Source of the DNA: Pontibacter virosus
Lineage (GTDB): Bacteria; Bacteroidota; Bacteroidia; Cytophagales; Hymenobacteraceae
DNA length: 64,000 nucleotides
Reading direction: 5' to 3'
NCBI RefSeq assembly: GCF_003096355.1
Contig: NZ_QEKI01000001.1
Coordinates: 434,001 to 498,000, forward strand
Below the pieces are notes generated by a model. The model made no database searches. It saw only the letters and a program-made list of their open reading frames with translations, and was not told the DNA's origin. Position 1 is the stretch's first letter, and each line of letters starts with the position of its first letter. The position numbers and the translations under genes were made by a program. Of this stretch, positions 25,142 through 34,119 are shown in pieces.

Positions 25142-26017
25142 TTGAGAGTACAGGAGAAAATCATAGAGGGCTTGCTGTGGCTGTCGGCCGCCATCACGAT
25201 ACTGATCACGGTCAGCATCATCTGGGTGTTGCTGTCGGAGTCCATCAAGTTTTTCAGCGAAGTGTCCATTGTGCGTTTCCTAACGGAGAAGGAATGGACG
25301 CCCCTTTTTGCTGAGAAGAAGTTCGGCATTATGCCGCTTGTTGCGGGCACCTTCCTCACCACAGCTATTGCCATTGCTGTGGCGCTGCCCATCGGGCTCA
25401 CCATCGCCATTTACCTGAACGAGTACGCCCACGCCCGTTTCAAAACCTTTATCAAACCTTTGCTGGAAGTGCTGGCCACCATACCTACGGTAGTCTACGG
25501 CTTCTTCGCCCTGACCGTGGTAACACCTTTCCTGCAGTCGTTTATACCTGGGCTGGCGGGTTTCAACGCGCTGTCGGCAGGTATTGTGATGGGCATCATG
25601 ATAATCCCGATGATCTCCTCGCTGAGTGAAGACGCCATCAGCGCCGTGCCCCGCTCCTTGCGCGAAGCCGCCTACGGCATGGGCTCTACCCGTCTGCAGA
25701 CCGCGTTCGGGGTTATGGTGCCCGCCTCCTCGTCAGGTATACTGGTGTCGATCATTCTGGCAATTTCGAGAGCGGTGGGTGAGACCATGATTGTGGCCAT
25801 TGCGGCAGGTCAGCAACCGCGCCTCACGCTCAACCCGCTGGTGCCGATCGAAACGATTACCACTTACATTGTGCAGGTAAGTATGGGCGATGTGCCGCAC
25901 GGCTCCCTGGAATACCGCACCATTTTCGCGGCAGGTATGACGCTGTTCGTGTTCACGTTTTTGCTGAACAACCTCAGCTTCTGGATTAAAAAGAAATATC
26001 AGGAAAAGTATGACTAA
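25142..26017 (+). CDS. pstC: Phosphate ABC transporter permease PstC
   Basis: 291 residues from TTG at 25142; this start keeps the first membrane segment ([20 protein letters not shown]). Six membrane segments and the EAA-like loop [17 protein letters not shown] (about 178-194) that contacts Pst[17 protein letters not shown] and [10 protein letters not shown] are family hallmarks. It forms the inner-membrane channel with PstA. It overlaps pstA by 8 bases, which suggests translational coupling. Confidence 0.95.
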   Translation: MRVQEKIIEGLLWLSAAITILITVSIIWVLLSESIKFFSEVSIVRFLTEKEWTPLFAEKKFGIMPLVAGTFLTTAIAIAVALPIGLTIAIYLNEYAHARFKTFIKPLLEVLATIPTVVYGFFALTVVTPFLQSFIPGLAGFNALSAGIVMGIMIIPMISSLSEDAISAVPRSLREAAYGMGSTRLQTAFGVMVPASSSGILVSIILAISRAVGETMIVAIAAGQQPRLTLNPLVPIETITTYIVQVSMGDVPHGSLEYRTIFAAGMTLFVFTFLLNNLSFWIKKKYQEKYD

Positions 26018-26867
26018 CTCCGAGAAAAACCGCCTCAAAGACAAGGCCTTTCAGGTGTTCGGCATTTTCTGTACCTTCATCGGACTGGTGGTACTGGCCA
26101 TCTTCCTGATCGATATCATAATAGAAGGAGTAGGTCGCATCGACTGGGACTTCCTGACCAGCCTGCCCTCGCGCCGTGCCGGCCGCGCAGGTATACTGAC
26201 CGCATGGGCAGGCACTATCTGGATTCTGGTGCTGTCCGCTCTGATTGCCTTCCCGCTAGGTATAGCCGCCGGCATTTACTTGGAAGAGTACGCGAAAAAG
26301 ACGAAGCTCTCGAATTTTTTGGAGATTAACATTGCCAACCTGGCCGGTGTACCGTCCATTATCTACGGTTTGCTGGGTCTGGAGCTTTTTGTGCGTATGA
26401 TGAATCTGGGCGGCATTTTGCTGGCGGGTGCACTTACACTCTCACTCCTTATTCTGCCTATTGTGATAGTAACGACCCGCGAAGCCATCAAGGCCGTGCC
26501 ACGTACCATCCGCGACGGTTCTTTTGCGCTGGGCGCCTCTAAATGGCAAACAGTGTGGAACCAGGTGCTGCCCGCCTCGATTGGTGGTATCCTGACGGGC
26601 GTGATCCTGGCACTTTCACGGGCAGTGGGCGAAGCGGCTCCGCTGATCGTGATCGGGGCGCTGGCCTACGTGCCTTTCGTGCCAAGCTCACCAATGGACG
26701 AGTTCACCGTGCTGCCAATCCAGATTTTCAACTGGACCTCGCGTCCGCAAGCGGCCTTTTTGACCAATGCGGCAGCGGCTATTATTATCCTGTTACTGAT
26801 TACCTTCTTGCTCAACGGCATTGCGGTATACCTGCGCCACCGTCAGCAAAAGAAAATAAAATGGTAA
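26010..26867 (+). CDS. pstA: Phosphate ABC transporter permease PstA
   Basis: 285 residues with six membrane segments. PstA hallmarks: [18 protein letters not shown] near the start of the permease domain, [34 protein letters not shown], and the PstB-contacting loop [20 protein letters not shown]. Overlaps pstC by 8 bases and ends 10 bases before pstB. Confidence 0.95.
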   Translation: MTNSEKNRLKDKAFQVFGIFCTFIGLVVLAIFLIDIIIEGVGRIDWDFLTSLPSRRAGRAGILTAWAGTIWILVLSALIAFPLGIAAGIYLEEYAKKTKLSNFLEINIANLAGVPSIIYGLLGLELFVRMMNLGGILLAGALTLSLLILPIVIVTTREAIKAVPRTIRDGSFALGASKWQTVWNQVLPASIGGILTGVILALSRAVGEAAPLIVIGALAYVPFVPSSPMDEFTVLPIQIFNWTSRPQAAFLTNAAAAIIILLLITFLLNGIAVYLRHRQQKKIKW

Positions 26868-26877
26868 GTTTTCACCC

Positions 26878-27642
26878 ATGACCAAAAAACAAAGTAAGTT
26901 AGAAGCGATTAACCTAGACGCCTATTACGGCGACTTCCAGGCGCTCAAGAATATCAACATCGCCATGGAGGAGAAAGCTGTGACCGCCTTTATCGGTCCG
27001 TCGGGCTGCGGCAAGTCCACGTTTCTGCGCACCTTCAACCGCATGAACGACTACATCGACGGCTTCCGCACCGAAGGGCAGATTCTGCTGGACGGCCGCG
27101 ATATCTATGCAGATGATGTCCGGGTGGATGAACTGCGGAAGGAAGTGGGCATGGTGTTCCAGAAGCCCAATCCCTTCCCGAAAACCATTTACGAAAACGT
27201 GGTCTACGGCCTCAAAATACAGGGTATAAAGGACAAGAAGCTCCTGCAGGAAACCTGTGAGAAATCGCTTCAGCAAGCTGCCCTCTGGAACGAGGTGAAA
27301 GACAAGCTCGATAAGTCGGCCCTGGCGCTTTCGGGTGGTCAGCAACAGCGCCTGTGCATTGCCCGCGCCCTAGCCATACAGCCTTCGGTTATTCTGATGG
27401 ACGAGCCCGCCTCGGCCCTCGACCCGATTTCCACGGCCAAAATAGAAGACCTGATTCACGAGCTGAAAAAGGACTATACCATCGTGATTGTGACGCACAA
27501 CATGCAACAGGCAGGCCGAGTGAGTGACCATACCGCCTTCTTTTACATGGGCGAGCTAGTGGAGCATGCCAAAACCAAAACCATGTTTACGAGTCCGAAA
27601 GACACCCGCACCCAAAACTACATCACGGGCCGCTTTGGTTGA
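26878..27642 (+). CDS. pstB: Phosphate ABC transporter ATP-binding protein PstB
   Basis: 254 residues, the usual length. Walker [10 protein letters not shown] at 40-48, Q-loop [17 protein letters not shown], signature [16 protein letters not shown], Walker [14 protein letters not shown], and H-loop [19 protein letters not shown]. It drives phosphate import by PstCA at the inner membrane. Its neighbours pstS, pstC, pstA and phoU complete the transporter and its regulator. Confidence 0.97.
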   Translation: MTKKQSKLEAINLDAYYGDFQALKNINIAMEEKAVTAFIGPSGCGKSTFLRTFNRMNDYIDGFRTEGQILLDGRDIYADDVRVDELRKEVGMVFQKPNPFPKTIYENVVYGLKIQGIKDKKLLQETCEKSLQQAALWNEVKDKLDKSALALSGGQQQRLCIARALAIQPSVILMDEPASALDPISTAKIEDLIHELKKDYTIVIVTHNMQQAGRVSDHTAFFYMGELVEHAKTKTMFTSPKDTRTQNYITGRFG

Positions 27643-27702
27643 CAGGCACTCACCACTGATTCACGTATAGGAATTTAATCTCACTCAAAAAATGACACAC
27701 GA

Positions 27703-28377
27703 ATGCAACACATAGATGAAGAACTTAACCGCTTGCGGGAAAAGCTGCTGGAGATGTGGGACCTGGTAGACCACCAGCTCGCCAGCGGGCGCGAAGCCGT
27801 GATGAACGCCGACCAAGAATTAGCGGAGCGCATCATTAAGCTCGAACGCAAGGTTAATAACTACGACATCAAAATCGACCGGATGTGCGAAAACTTTTTC
27901 GCACTGTATACTCCTGTGGCGGTGGACCTGCGTACTGTGCTGGCCGTGCTGAAGATAAACTCCAACCTGGAGCGTATCGGCGACACTGCTGAGAGTATGG
28001 CCCATTTCGTCAGTAAGCTCGAGCGCCCCTTCGACCCCGAACTGGTAGAACTCACAAGTATGATGGTGATGTATGACCAGGCGATCGCCATGTTCCGCGA
28101 ATGCCGTGCAGCGCTCGTACAAGACGACACCAAACTCGCCAAGCAAGTCATCAAACTCGACAAGGCCCTCAACAAAATATACCGCAAGTCCGACCAGGTC
28201 ATTACCAAATACCTGCAAGCCAACCCTGACCGCATACAAGAAAGCCTTGCCTTATTTTCTATCATTAAAAAGCTGGAAAGAGTAGGCGATCAGGTATCCA
28301 ACATGGCCGAAGAAATCATCTTCTACCGTGAGGCGAAAATAGTGAAGCACAAGGGCAAGAAGAAAAAGAAGGATTAG
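27703..28377 (+). CDS. phoU: Phosphate signalling complex protein PhoU
   Basis: 224 residues of paired three-helix bundles. The first repeat has MWDLVDHQLASGREAVMNAD then ELAERIIKLERKVNNYDIKI; the second has ECRAALVQDDTKLAKQVIKL. The metal-binding motifs of the family are seen in SNLERIGDTAESMA and LERVGDQVSNMAEE. PhoU represses PhoR/PhoB signalling when phosphate is plentiful and limits Pst activity. The C-terminus is Lys-rich (KKKKKD). Last gene of the operon; no PhoB/PhoR genes are in the window. Confidence 0.93.
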   Translation: MQHIDEELNRLREKLLEMWDLVDHQLASGREAVMNADQELAERIIKLERKVNNYDIKIDRMCENFFALYTPVAVDLRTVLAVLKINSNLERIGDTAESMAHFVSKLERPFDPELVELTSMMVMYDQAIAMFRECRAALVQDDTKLAKQVIKLDKALNKIYRKSDQVITKYLQANPDRIQESLALFSIIKKLERVGDQVSNMAEEIIFYREAKIVKHKGKKKKKD

Positions 28378-28380
28378 GTT

Positions 28381-28416
28381 GAATTGTTAAATTGTTGAAC
28401 GGTTAAATTGTTGGAT
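28381..28416. repeat. Short dispersed TTAAATTGTTG repeat
   Basis: AATTGTTAAATTGTTGAACG and GGTTAAATTGTTG repeat units follow phoU directly. The same block, with one base difference in the middle, is at 11418-11449. Confidence 0.6.
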
Positions 28417-28564
28417 TCGCAGGGAGAAAACGCAACAAGTAAAGACATTTTGCTGGCGCAGGTTTTCGAACTTGCGCCTTTTTATTGACTTCGTGTTTGT
28501 GATGGATGGGCGCAGCTACTCCTACCATGTCGAACTTGATCGCAGAGGCCTGGCTATATCTAGC

Positions 28565-28844
28565 GCCCTCGCTCGCGTCCCGTGAGTGTGAGCTATCTGA
28601 CGGACTGTGGCCGCTTGTGTTTGTGCTCTGACGCCGTACCGAATGCTATTTCGGATTTCTCAATCCGAAATCTACCTGCTGCAGATTTGAAATCCGCATT
28701 TTACGTGGAACGGGGATTAGGGAATCCCCGACAGTGGGGGTTGGGGCCATTGATAAAACTTCCGGATTCGGAAATCCGGAAGAGCGATATATAAGTGGCG
28801 AGACGCCACTGTAAATCTCACACTCGCGGGACGCGGGCGAGGGC
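28565..28844. mobile_element. 280-bp element with 28-bp terminal inverted repeats (MITE-like)
   Basis: The outer 28 bases at 28565-28592 and 28817-28844 are inverted copies with two mismatches. Inside there are several smaller palindromes: TTTCGGATT/AATCCGAAA, GGGGATT/AATCCCC, TTCCGGATT/AATCCGGAA and AGTGGCG/CGCCACT. There is no convincing coding frame and no transposase. The shape is that of a non-autonomous miniature element or of a structured dispersed repeat. I did not find an unambiguous target duplication. Confidence 0.6.
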
Positions 28845-28998
28845 ATTACTTTAATGTACATCTGCTATACCTCGCCATAACTAAGCTTGCCTCCTACGGC
28901 ATTTAGCAGTTTAAAACTTCGAGCTCTATACCCTGCCGCTGGAATTATACCCTCGCCAAGGCATATACCGCCCTTTAGCAATTATACAATTTGTGTCG

Positions 28999-29006
28999 TA
29001 CCTTTG
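28999..29006 (+). promoter_or_regulatory. -7 promoter element of ccm cluster
   Basis: TACCTTTG, a perfect match to TAnnTTTG, sits 15 bases before the chosen ccmB start. A CTTTAG about 20 bases further upstream could serve as a weak -33. Confidence 0.55.
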
Positions 29007-29021
29007 CGCAAAATTAAGAAG

Positions 29022-29690
29022 GTGCTGTTTAAAGAAGTCATATACTTAATGCAGAAGGATTTCCTGCTGGAGTGGCGGCAGAAGTATGCTTTCAACGGCA
29101 TGCTCCTCTACGTCAGTAGCACGGTGTTCGTCTGCTACCTCAGCTTCGGGCTCCGCTCGAACGCCCTGCAAGTGCCAGTCTGGAACGCCCTGTTCTGGAT
29201 AATCCTACTCTTCACGTCGGTCAACGCCATTGCCAAGAGCTTTATGCAGGAGAACCGCGGCCGGCTGCTCTATTTCTACTCCATCGTGAGTCCGCAGGGG
29301 ATTATACTAGCTAAGATCTTGTACAACGCCTGCCTGATGCTGGTGCTGGCACTAATCTGCTTTGTGTTTTACGCCTTTGTGCTGGGCAATCCGGTGGAAG
29401 ATATTCCGATGTTTTTGCTCAGCATTCTGCTTGGGGCCATCGGTTTTGCAACTTCCCTAACCATGATTTCAGGTATAGCTTCCAAAGCCGCCAATAGTAG
29501 TACGCTCATGGCTGTGCTTAGCTTTCCAGTGATAGTGCCCATGCTGCTCATGCTGATTAAAATGTCCAAAAACGCCATGGACGGTCTGGAGCGGGCTGCC
29601 AGTCTCGACGAACTACTTACTTTGCTTGCCATAAACATGATCGTTGTCACTGTTTCTTATATTTTGTTCCCGTACCTTTGGCGTTCGTAA
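29022..29690 (+). CDS. ccmB: Heme/cytochrome c maturation permease CcmB
   Basis: 222 residues from a GTG (MLFKEVIYLMQKDFLLEWRQ). The frame continues upstream over the -7 box, so the longer form is rejected. Six hydrophobic segments; KYAFNGMLLYVSSTVFVCYL, SFMQENRGRLLYFYSIVSP and TMISGIASKAANSSTLMAVL are CcmB-like. With CcmA it forms the ABC transporter that frees heme from CcmE. The ATPase gene ccmA is not adjacent and not in the window. Confidence 0.85.
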   Translation: MLFKEVIYLMQKDFLLEWRQKYAFNGMLLYVSSTVFVCYLSFGLRSNALQVPVWNALFWIILLFTSVNAIAKSFMQENRGRLLYFYSIVSPQGIILAKILYNACLMLVLALICFVFYAFVLGNPVEDIPMFLLSILLGAIGFATSLTMISGIASKAANSSTLMAVLSFPVIVPMLLMLIKMSKNAMDGLERAASLDELLTLLAINMIVVTVSYILFPYLWRS

Positions 29691-29870
29691 GGTATGGCTC
29701 CGCAAGTAAGGTATAGCCGACACATTACAAGGTATAAGTAGCTGACTTATCTAAAATTACACACAGTTTCAGTACAGATTTGCGACAATTTGATCTGCGG
29801 AACTGTTAGAAATAAAAGAAGAATGGGAAACGGCTGAGACTGGCCCCATCAAAATAAGAGAAGAAGGAAC

Positions 29871-30536
29871 ATGAAGAAGAACTGGTGGAAAATACTGACT
29901 GTGCTGCTGCTGGTGTTTACCGTGGCGGTGGGTATGCTGTCGGATGTTCCCCGACTGGCCATCCTCAACGAGACGATCCGCAACCTGTACTTTCACGTTC
30001 CCATGTGGTTTGGCATGATCCTGATACTGCTGGTATCAGTGGTATACTCTATCAAATACCTCCGCAAGCCAAGCATCAAAAACGACATTATCGCGCACGA
30101 AGCCGCCAAGGTGGGAATTCTTTTTGGCGTGTTAGGCATCGTGACAGGTATGGAGTGGGCTAAATTTACGTGGGGTGAGTACTGGAGCAACGACCCGAAG
30201 CAGAATGGCGCGGCCATCGGCCTGCTGATTTACTTCGCCTACCTCGTGCTGCGCAGTTCTTTTGCCGAGCAGCAGCAACGTGCCCGTATCAGTGCCGTGT
30301 ACAATATCTTCGCTTTTGCGGCCCTTATCCCATTGCTGTTCATCCTGCCCCGCCTCACGGATTCGCTTCACCCGGGCAACGGCGGCAACCCCGGCTTTAA
30401 CGCTTACGACCTCGACAGTAGCCTGCGACTGGTTTTTTACCCGGCTGTACTGGGCTGGACGCTGCTGGGTGTCTGGATTATAAACGTGAAATCAAGATTG
30501 GAATTACTGAGACAACGCATATATGAAAATGTTTAG
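29871..30536 (+). CDS. ccmC: Cytochrome c biogenesis protein CcmC (CcsA-type)
   Basis: 221 residues, six membrane segments. The heme-handling domain of this family is seen as WAKFTWGEYWSNDPKQNGAA, a Bacteroidota variant of the WWD motif. IRNLYFHVPMWFGMILILLV gives the conserved His before it. CcmC loads heme onto CcmE in the inner membrane. It overlaps the CcmD-like gene by 14 bases, indicating coupled translation. Confidence 0.9.
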   Translation: MKKNWWKILTVLLLVFTVAVGMLSDVPRLAILNETIRNLYFHVPMWFGMILILLVSVVYSIKYLRKPSIKNDIIAHEAAKVGILFGVLGIVTGMEWAKFTWGEYWSNDPKQNGAAIGLLIYFAYLVLRSSFAEQQQRARISAVYNIFAFAALIPLLFILPRLTDSLHPGNGGNPGFNAYDLDSSLRLVFYPAVLGWTLLGVWIINVKSRLELLRQRIYENV

Positions 30537-30798
30537 AATACTGGCCATTTGCTGCTTGATGCTGGGCATGCTGCTTGCCTTTGAGCCAGCCATGGCCCAG
30601 GACCAGATGGTAGAGTTTTCGTCGGCTCCGCAGCAAAATATAGAAATGGCAGACGCCCTGCGGCAGGACGGCAAAATTTATGTGGTAGTAGTCGTACTGC
30701 TGACCGTGCTGATAGGAGTGTTGTTTTACTTGATTGCCCTCGACCGCAAGGTGGGCCGACTGGAAAAACAGCTGAAAGACGAGTACGTGAACCGCTAA
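30523..30798 (+). CDS. ccmD: CcmD family protein
   Basis: 91 residues: a signal peptide (MLGMLLAFEPAMAQ), a short periplasmic segment, one membrane segment (VVVVLLTVLIGVLFYLIAL) and a basic cytoplasmic tail with DRKVGRLEKQL. It is longer than E. coli CcmD (about 69) but has the same topology and the position between ccmC and ccmE is decisive. CcmD releases holo-CcmE from CcmC-CcmE. The sequence alone is too short for a firm call. Confidence 0.75.
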   Translation: MKMFRILAICCLMLGMLLAFEPAMAQDQMVEFSSAPQQNIEMADALRQDGKIYVVVVVLLTVLIGVLFYLIALDRKVGRLEKQLKDEYVNR

Positions 30799-30904
30799 CG
30801 CTTTTTTGTCAAAAAATGACAAATATCCCTATCTGCGATGGATTTAAAACTTTCTATCGTGTGTTAGGCTATCAGAAAAAGGAGAATCTATACCTCAGAT
30901 AAAG

Positions 30905-31330
30905 ATGAAAAAATCGCACATCATCGGCATTATCGTTATCGCCATGGCCATCGGCATCATCATGACCACGGCTGGCGACGCTAGTACTTACGTTTCATTT
31001 GGCGATGCCATTGAGCTGGCCAAAGACGGTAACTCCACAAAAGTACATGTGGTAGGCCGCCTCAAGAAGGATAACCAGGGCCACATTGTGGGCATGCAGT
31101 ATGAACCCATGAAGGACCCGAACTACTTCGCTTTTACGCTGGTGGACACCAACCGCTTCGAACAGCGCGTAGTCTACTTCAATCCTAAACCACAGGACTT
31201 TGAGCGCTCAGAGCAGGTTGTAATTACTGGCAATATGCAGAATGATGTGTTCGTGGCTGACAAGATACTCCTCAAGTGCCCGTCTAAGTACACGGAGAAC
31301 GAAATGCAAACCAACACCGCAGGTATATAA
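30905..31330 (+). CDS. ccmE: Cytochrome c maturation protein CcmE, CxxxY type
   Basis: 141 residues: an N-terminal membrane anchor (IIGIIVIAMAIGIIM), then the OB-fold with KVHVVGRLKKDNQG and QVVITGN. The heme-binding loop reads LLKCPSKYTE, so Cys125 takes the place of the usual His in the His-xxx-Tyr motif, with Tyr129 in the right position. This matches the CxxxY class of CcmE known from Desulfovibrio and archaea. It carries heme between CcmC and CcmF. A 90-base spacer with a repeat separates it from ccmF. Confidence 0.85.
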   Translation: MKKSHIIGIIVIAMAIGIIMTTAGDASTYVSFGDAIELAKDGNSTKVHVVGRLKKDNQGHIVGMQYEPMKDPNYFAFTLVDTNRFEQRVVYFNPKPQDFERSEQVVITGNMQNDVFVADKILLKCPSKYTENEMQTNTAGI

Positions 31331-31420
31331 ATTTAGTTAAAAGTTAAAAGTGAAGAGTTAAAAGCCTTTTTATACTTCTTCAACTCTTAACCCATAACTC
31401 TCAACTCTTAACTATATAAG
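31331..31420. repeat. Simple-sequence spacer with inverted symmetry
   Basis: TTAAAAGTTAAAAGTGAAG on the left and CTTCAACTCTTAAC on the right form a rough inverted repeat. The right side also has tandem AACTCTTAAC units. This spacer lies between ccmE and ccmF and contains no gene. Confidence 0.5.
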
Positions 31421-34018
31421 ATGATTAATACGCTAATCGGAGACTTTGGCCACGCGAGTGTGATTGTGGCTTTTGTAGCGGCCATTGTAGCCTCCTATGC
31501 TTATTTTATGGCCGCGCGCCAGAAAACCGAAGAGAGCGGCGATACCAGCTGGCGCAAACTGGCACGCATTGCCTTTTATGTGCACAGTATAGCGGTCGTG
31601 GCCATTATCTTCAGCCTTTTCAACATCATTTACGAACACCGCTACGAGTACTATTACGCCTGGAGCCACTCGTCTAACCACCTGCCGGTGCACTACATGA
31701 TCTCCTGTTTCTGGGAAGGTCAGGAAGGCTCTTTCCTGCTTTGGATGTTCTGGCACGTAGCCTTGGGCGTGGTGCTGATGAACGCTGGCAAGAAGAACAA
31801 ACAGTGGGAAGCGCCCGTGATGGCCATCTTCTCTTTCGTACAGATCTTTATCTCGTCCATGATTCTGGGTGTGGTGATCGGCGACTTCAAGCTGGGTTCC
31901 TCTCCTTTTATCCTGATGCGCGACTTCATGGCCGACGCCCCGGTGTTTGCCATGGACCCGAACTTTAGGCCAGCTGACGGCACGGGCCTCAACCCGCTAT
32001 TGCAGAACTATTGGATGGTAATTCACCCGCCAACCTTGTTCCTGGGCTATGCCGCTTCGCTTGTTCCGTTTGCGTTCGCCATTGCCGGTCTTTGGAAAGG
32101 CAAATTCAGTGAGTGGATTCGTCCTGCAATGCCATGGTCACATTTCGCGGCAGTGTCGCTGGGTATCGGTATCATGATGGGTGCTTATTGGGCTTATGAA
32201 ACCCTGAACTTCGGTGGTTACTGGAACTGGGACCCGGTGGAGAACGCGGTCTACATTCCGTGGCTCGTGCTGGTGGGTGGCATCCATACCATGATTGCCT
32301 ACCGCCGCAGTAAGCAAGGCCTGCGCGCTTCCTTCATCCTGGTAATCACCTCTTTCATTCTGATTTTATACGCGACCTTCCTGACGCGAAGCGGTATTCT
32401 GGGCAACGCCTCCGTGCACTCCTTCACAGACTTAGGTCTGTCAGGGCAGTTGTTCACCTACATGATGGTATTCACCGTGCTCGCCATCGGACTGCTGGTG
32501 TATAACTGGAAGAAAATCCCGACAACAGAGAAGGAGTTATCCACTTACAGTGCCGAGTTCTGGGTATTTATTGGTGCAGCCGTGCTTTGCCTGGCCGCCT
32601 TCCAAGTGCTTGTAACGACCTCTATACCTGTATACAATTCCTTCCTTGGCTTCATCGGGATAGAGTCGAACGCAGCCCTGCCAGCCGACCAGATTGAACA
32701 CTACACCAAGTTCCAGTTGTGGGCGGGTGTAGCCATCGCCATCCTGACAGGTGTTGGCCAGTTGCTGTGGTGGAAAAAAGCAAATAAGAAGAGCTTCAAA
32801 GACGCCATCACCATGCCGCTGATGCTCACGCTGTTGTTTGCCAGCTTAGTGATTATCCTGTCTAACAAGTTTGATGTTTTCACTTTCAAACTCGACAACC
32901 CGGTATACATCCTGTTGTTTGTGGTATCACTCTTCGCGGTATTCGCCAATTTCAGCATTATACTTGGCCTGCTGCAGAAAAAGATCACGCTGTCGGGAGG
33001 TGCCGTTGCACACATCGGTATAGCGCTGATGCTGATTGGTATCCTGTTCTCTTCGGGTTACTCCAACATCATCTCACAAAACAACTCAGGCCTGCTCTAC
33101 TCTCGTGAGTTCCCTGACGAGATTAACCGTGACAACGTGCTCCTGTGGCGCAACACGCCTGTGCAGATGGACCGCTTCAAGGTAAGTTACCACGGTCAGT
33201 TTCAGGAAGTGGAAGGCGTGCCTGGTTACGTGAACAAGGAGCTCTTGTACCAAACTGATGATATGTACAAGGCCATTGCCCGTGGTAATATCCAGGTAAA
33301 AGACAAGGTATACTTCCAGACAGGCGACACGCTGGATCTGGTTTCTCCGGAGAACACGTACTATGAAGTGAGCTACGCAAGCGACAAGGAAAACTTCGTG
33401 CTATATCCAAGAGCGCAGGTAAACCCGAACATGGGCCTCCTCGCCTCTCCTGACATCAAGCACTTCGCAGACAAGGACTTGTATACTCACGTGTCCACTG
33501 TTCCGGATCCGAACGAGGAAAAGGATTGGGGCGAACTGCAGGAGTATGAACTCTCCGCCGGCGACACCATCGTGATCAACGACTACATCGCCATTTTCAA
33601 CGGCATTGAGCAAATAGAGCAAGTGCCGGGCGTAAAGTTAGCTGAAGGCGACGTGGCGGTTCAGGCGGCCATGAAAATCATGGGCGAGCGCAAGAACTAC
33701 CACGCCCACCCCGTGCTGATGATCAAGGATCAGATGATGGGCCGTGTACCGGAAGTAATCGAAGACCTCGGTATTCGCATCACGTTCCTGAATATTGACA
33801 CGGAAAATCATCGCTTCAAAATTGGCGTGAATGTGACACAAAAGGACTACATCATCCTGAAAGCAATGGAGAAGCCATTCGTTAATATCCTTTGGATAGG
33901 CACTATCATTATGTCTATCGGCTTTGTAATGGCAATTATGCGTCGTAATAAAGAAGGGGGTACTGGTGAGGGCAAAGCTCCAAAGCTGAAGGAGGAGCGG
34001 AAAGCGCAGGTGGCGTAG
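31421..34018 (+). CDS. ccmF: Cytochrome c heme lyase subunit CcmF
   Basis: 865 residues, at the long end for the family. The first two thirds are membrane-embedded with about 15 segments; the WWD heme-handling motif is GGYWNWDPVENAVYIPWLVL. MIHPPTLFLGY-type (here MVIHPPTLFLGYAAS) and HYMISCFWEGQEGSFLLW are family blocks. The C-terminal about 220 residues are a periplasmic domain, and the last helix is VNILWIGTIIMSIGFVMAIM. It ligates heme to apocytochrome c. The thioredoxin-type CcmG and CcmH are absent from the cluster. A terminator follows. Confidence 0.93.
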   Translation: MINTLIGDFGHASVIVAFVAAIVASYAYFMAARQKTEESGDTSWRKLARIAFYVHSIAVVAIIFSLFNIIYEHRYEYYYAWSHSSNHLPVHYMISCFWEGQEGSFLLWMFWHVALGVVLMNAGKKNKQWEAPVMAIFSFVQIFISSMILGVVIGDFKLGSSPFILMRDFMADAPVFAMDPNFRPADGTGLNPLLQNYWMVIHPPTLFLGYAASLVPFAFAIAGLWKGKFSEWIRPAMPWSHFAAVSLGIGIMMGAYWAYETLNFGGYWNWDPVENAVYIPWLVLVGGIHTMIAYRRSKQGLRASFILVITSFILILYATFLTRSGILGNASVHSFTDLGLSGQLFTYMMVFTVLAIGLLVYNWKKIPTTEKELSTYSAEFWVFIGAAVLCLAAFQVLVTTSIPVYNSFLGFIGIESNAALPADQIEHYTKFQLWAGVAIAILTGVGQLLWWKKANKKSFKDAITMPLMLTLLFASLVIILSNKFDVFTFKLDNPVYILLFVVSLFAVFANFSIILGLLQKKITLSGGAVAHIGIALMLIGILFSSGYSNIISQNNSGLLYSREFPDEINRDNVLLWRNTPVQMDRFKVSYHGQFQEVEGVPGYVNKELLYQTDDMYKAIARGNIQVKDKVYFQTGDTLDLVSPENTYYEVSYASDKENFVLYPRAQVNPNMGLLASPDIKHFADKDLYTHVSTVPDPNEEKDWGELQEYELSAGDTIVINDYIAIFNGIEQIEQVPGVKLAEGDVAVQAAMKIMGERKNYHAHPVLMIKDQMMGRVPEVIEDLGIRITFLNIDTENHRFKIGVNVTQKDYIILKAMEKPFVNILWIGTIIMSIGFVMAIMRRNKEGGTGEGKAPKLKEERKAQVA

Positions 34019-34042
34019 ATTGCTTAATTGTATTAGATTTGT

Positions 34043-34072
34043 AAGGCAGGCTTGTAAAGGCCTGCCTTATTT
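34043..34072 (+). terminator. Rho-independent terminator of ccm cluster
   Basis: Stem AAGGCAGGC / GCCTGCCTT then ATTTTATT, 24 bases after ccmF, separating it from the glycosyltransferase. Confidence 0.88.
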
Positions 34073-34119
34073 TATTGTTAACGTATCTTTCCAGAATTAT
34101 TGAGTGAGGTCTTTTACGT

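Noticed and set aside
28646-28861. 71-codon ORF across the 280-bp palindromic element
   Set aside because: The sequence is determined by palindromes; the frame has no start-site support and no known domain.
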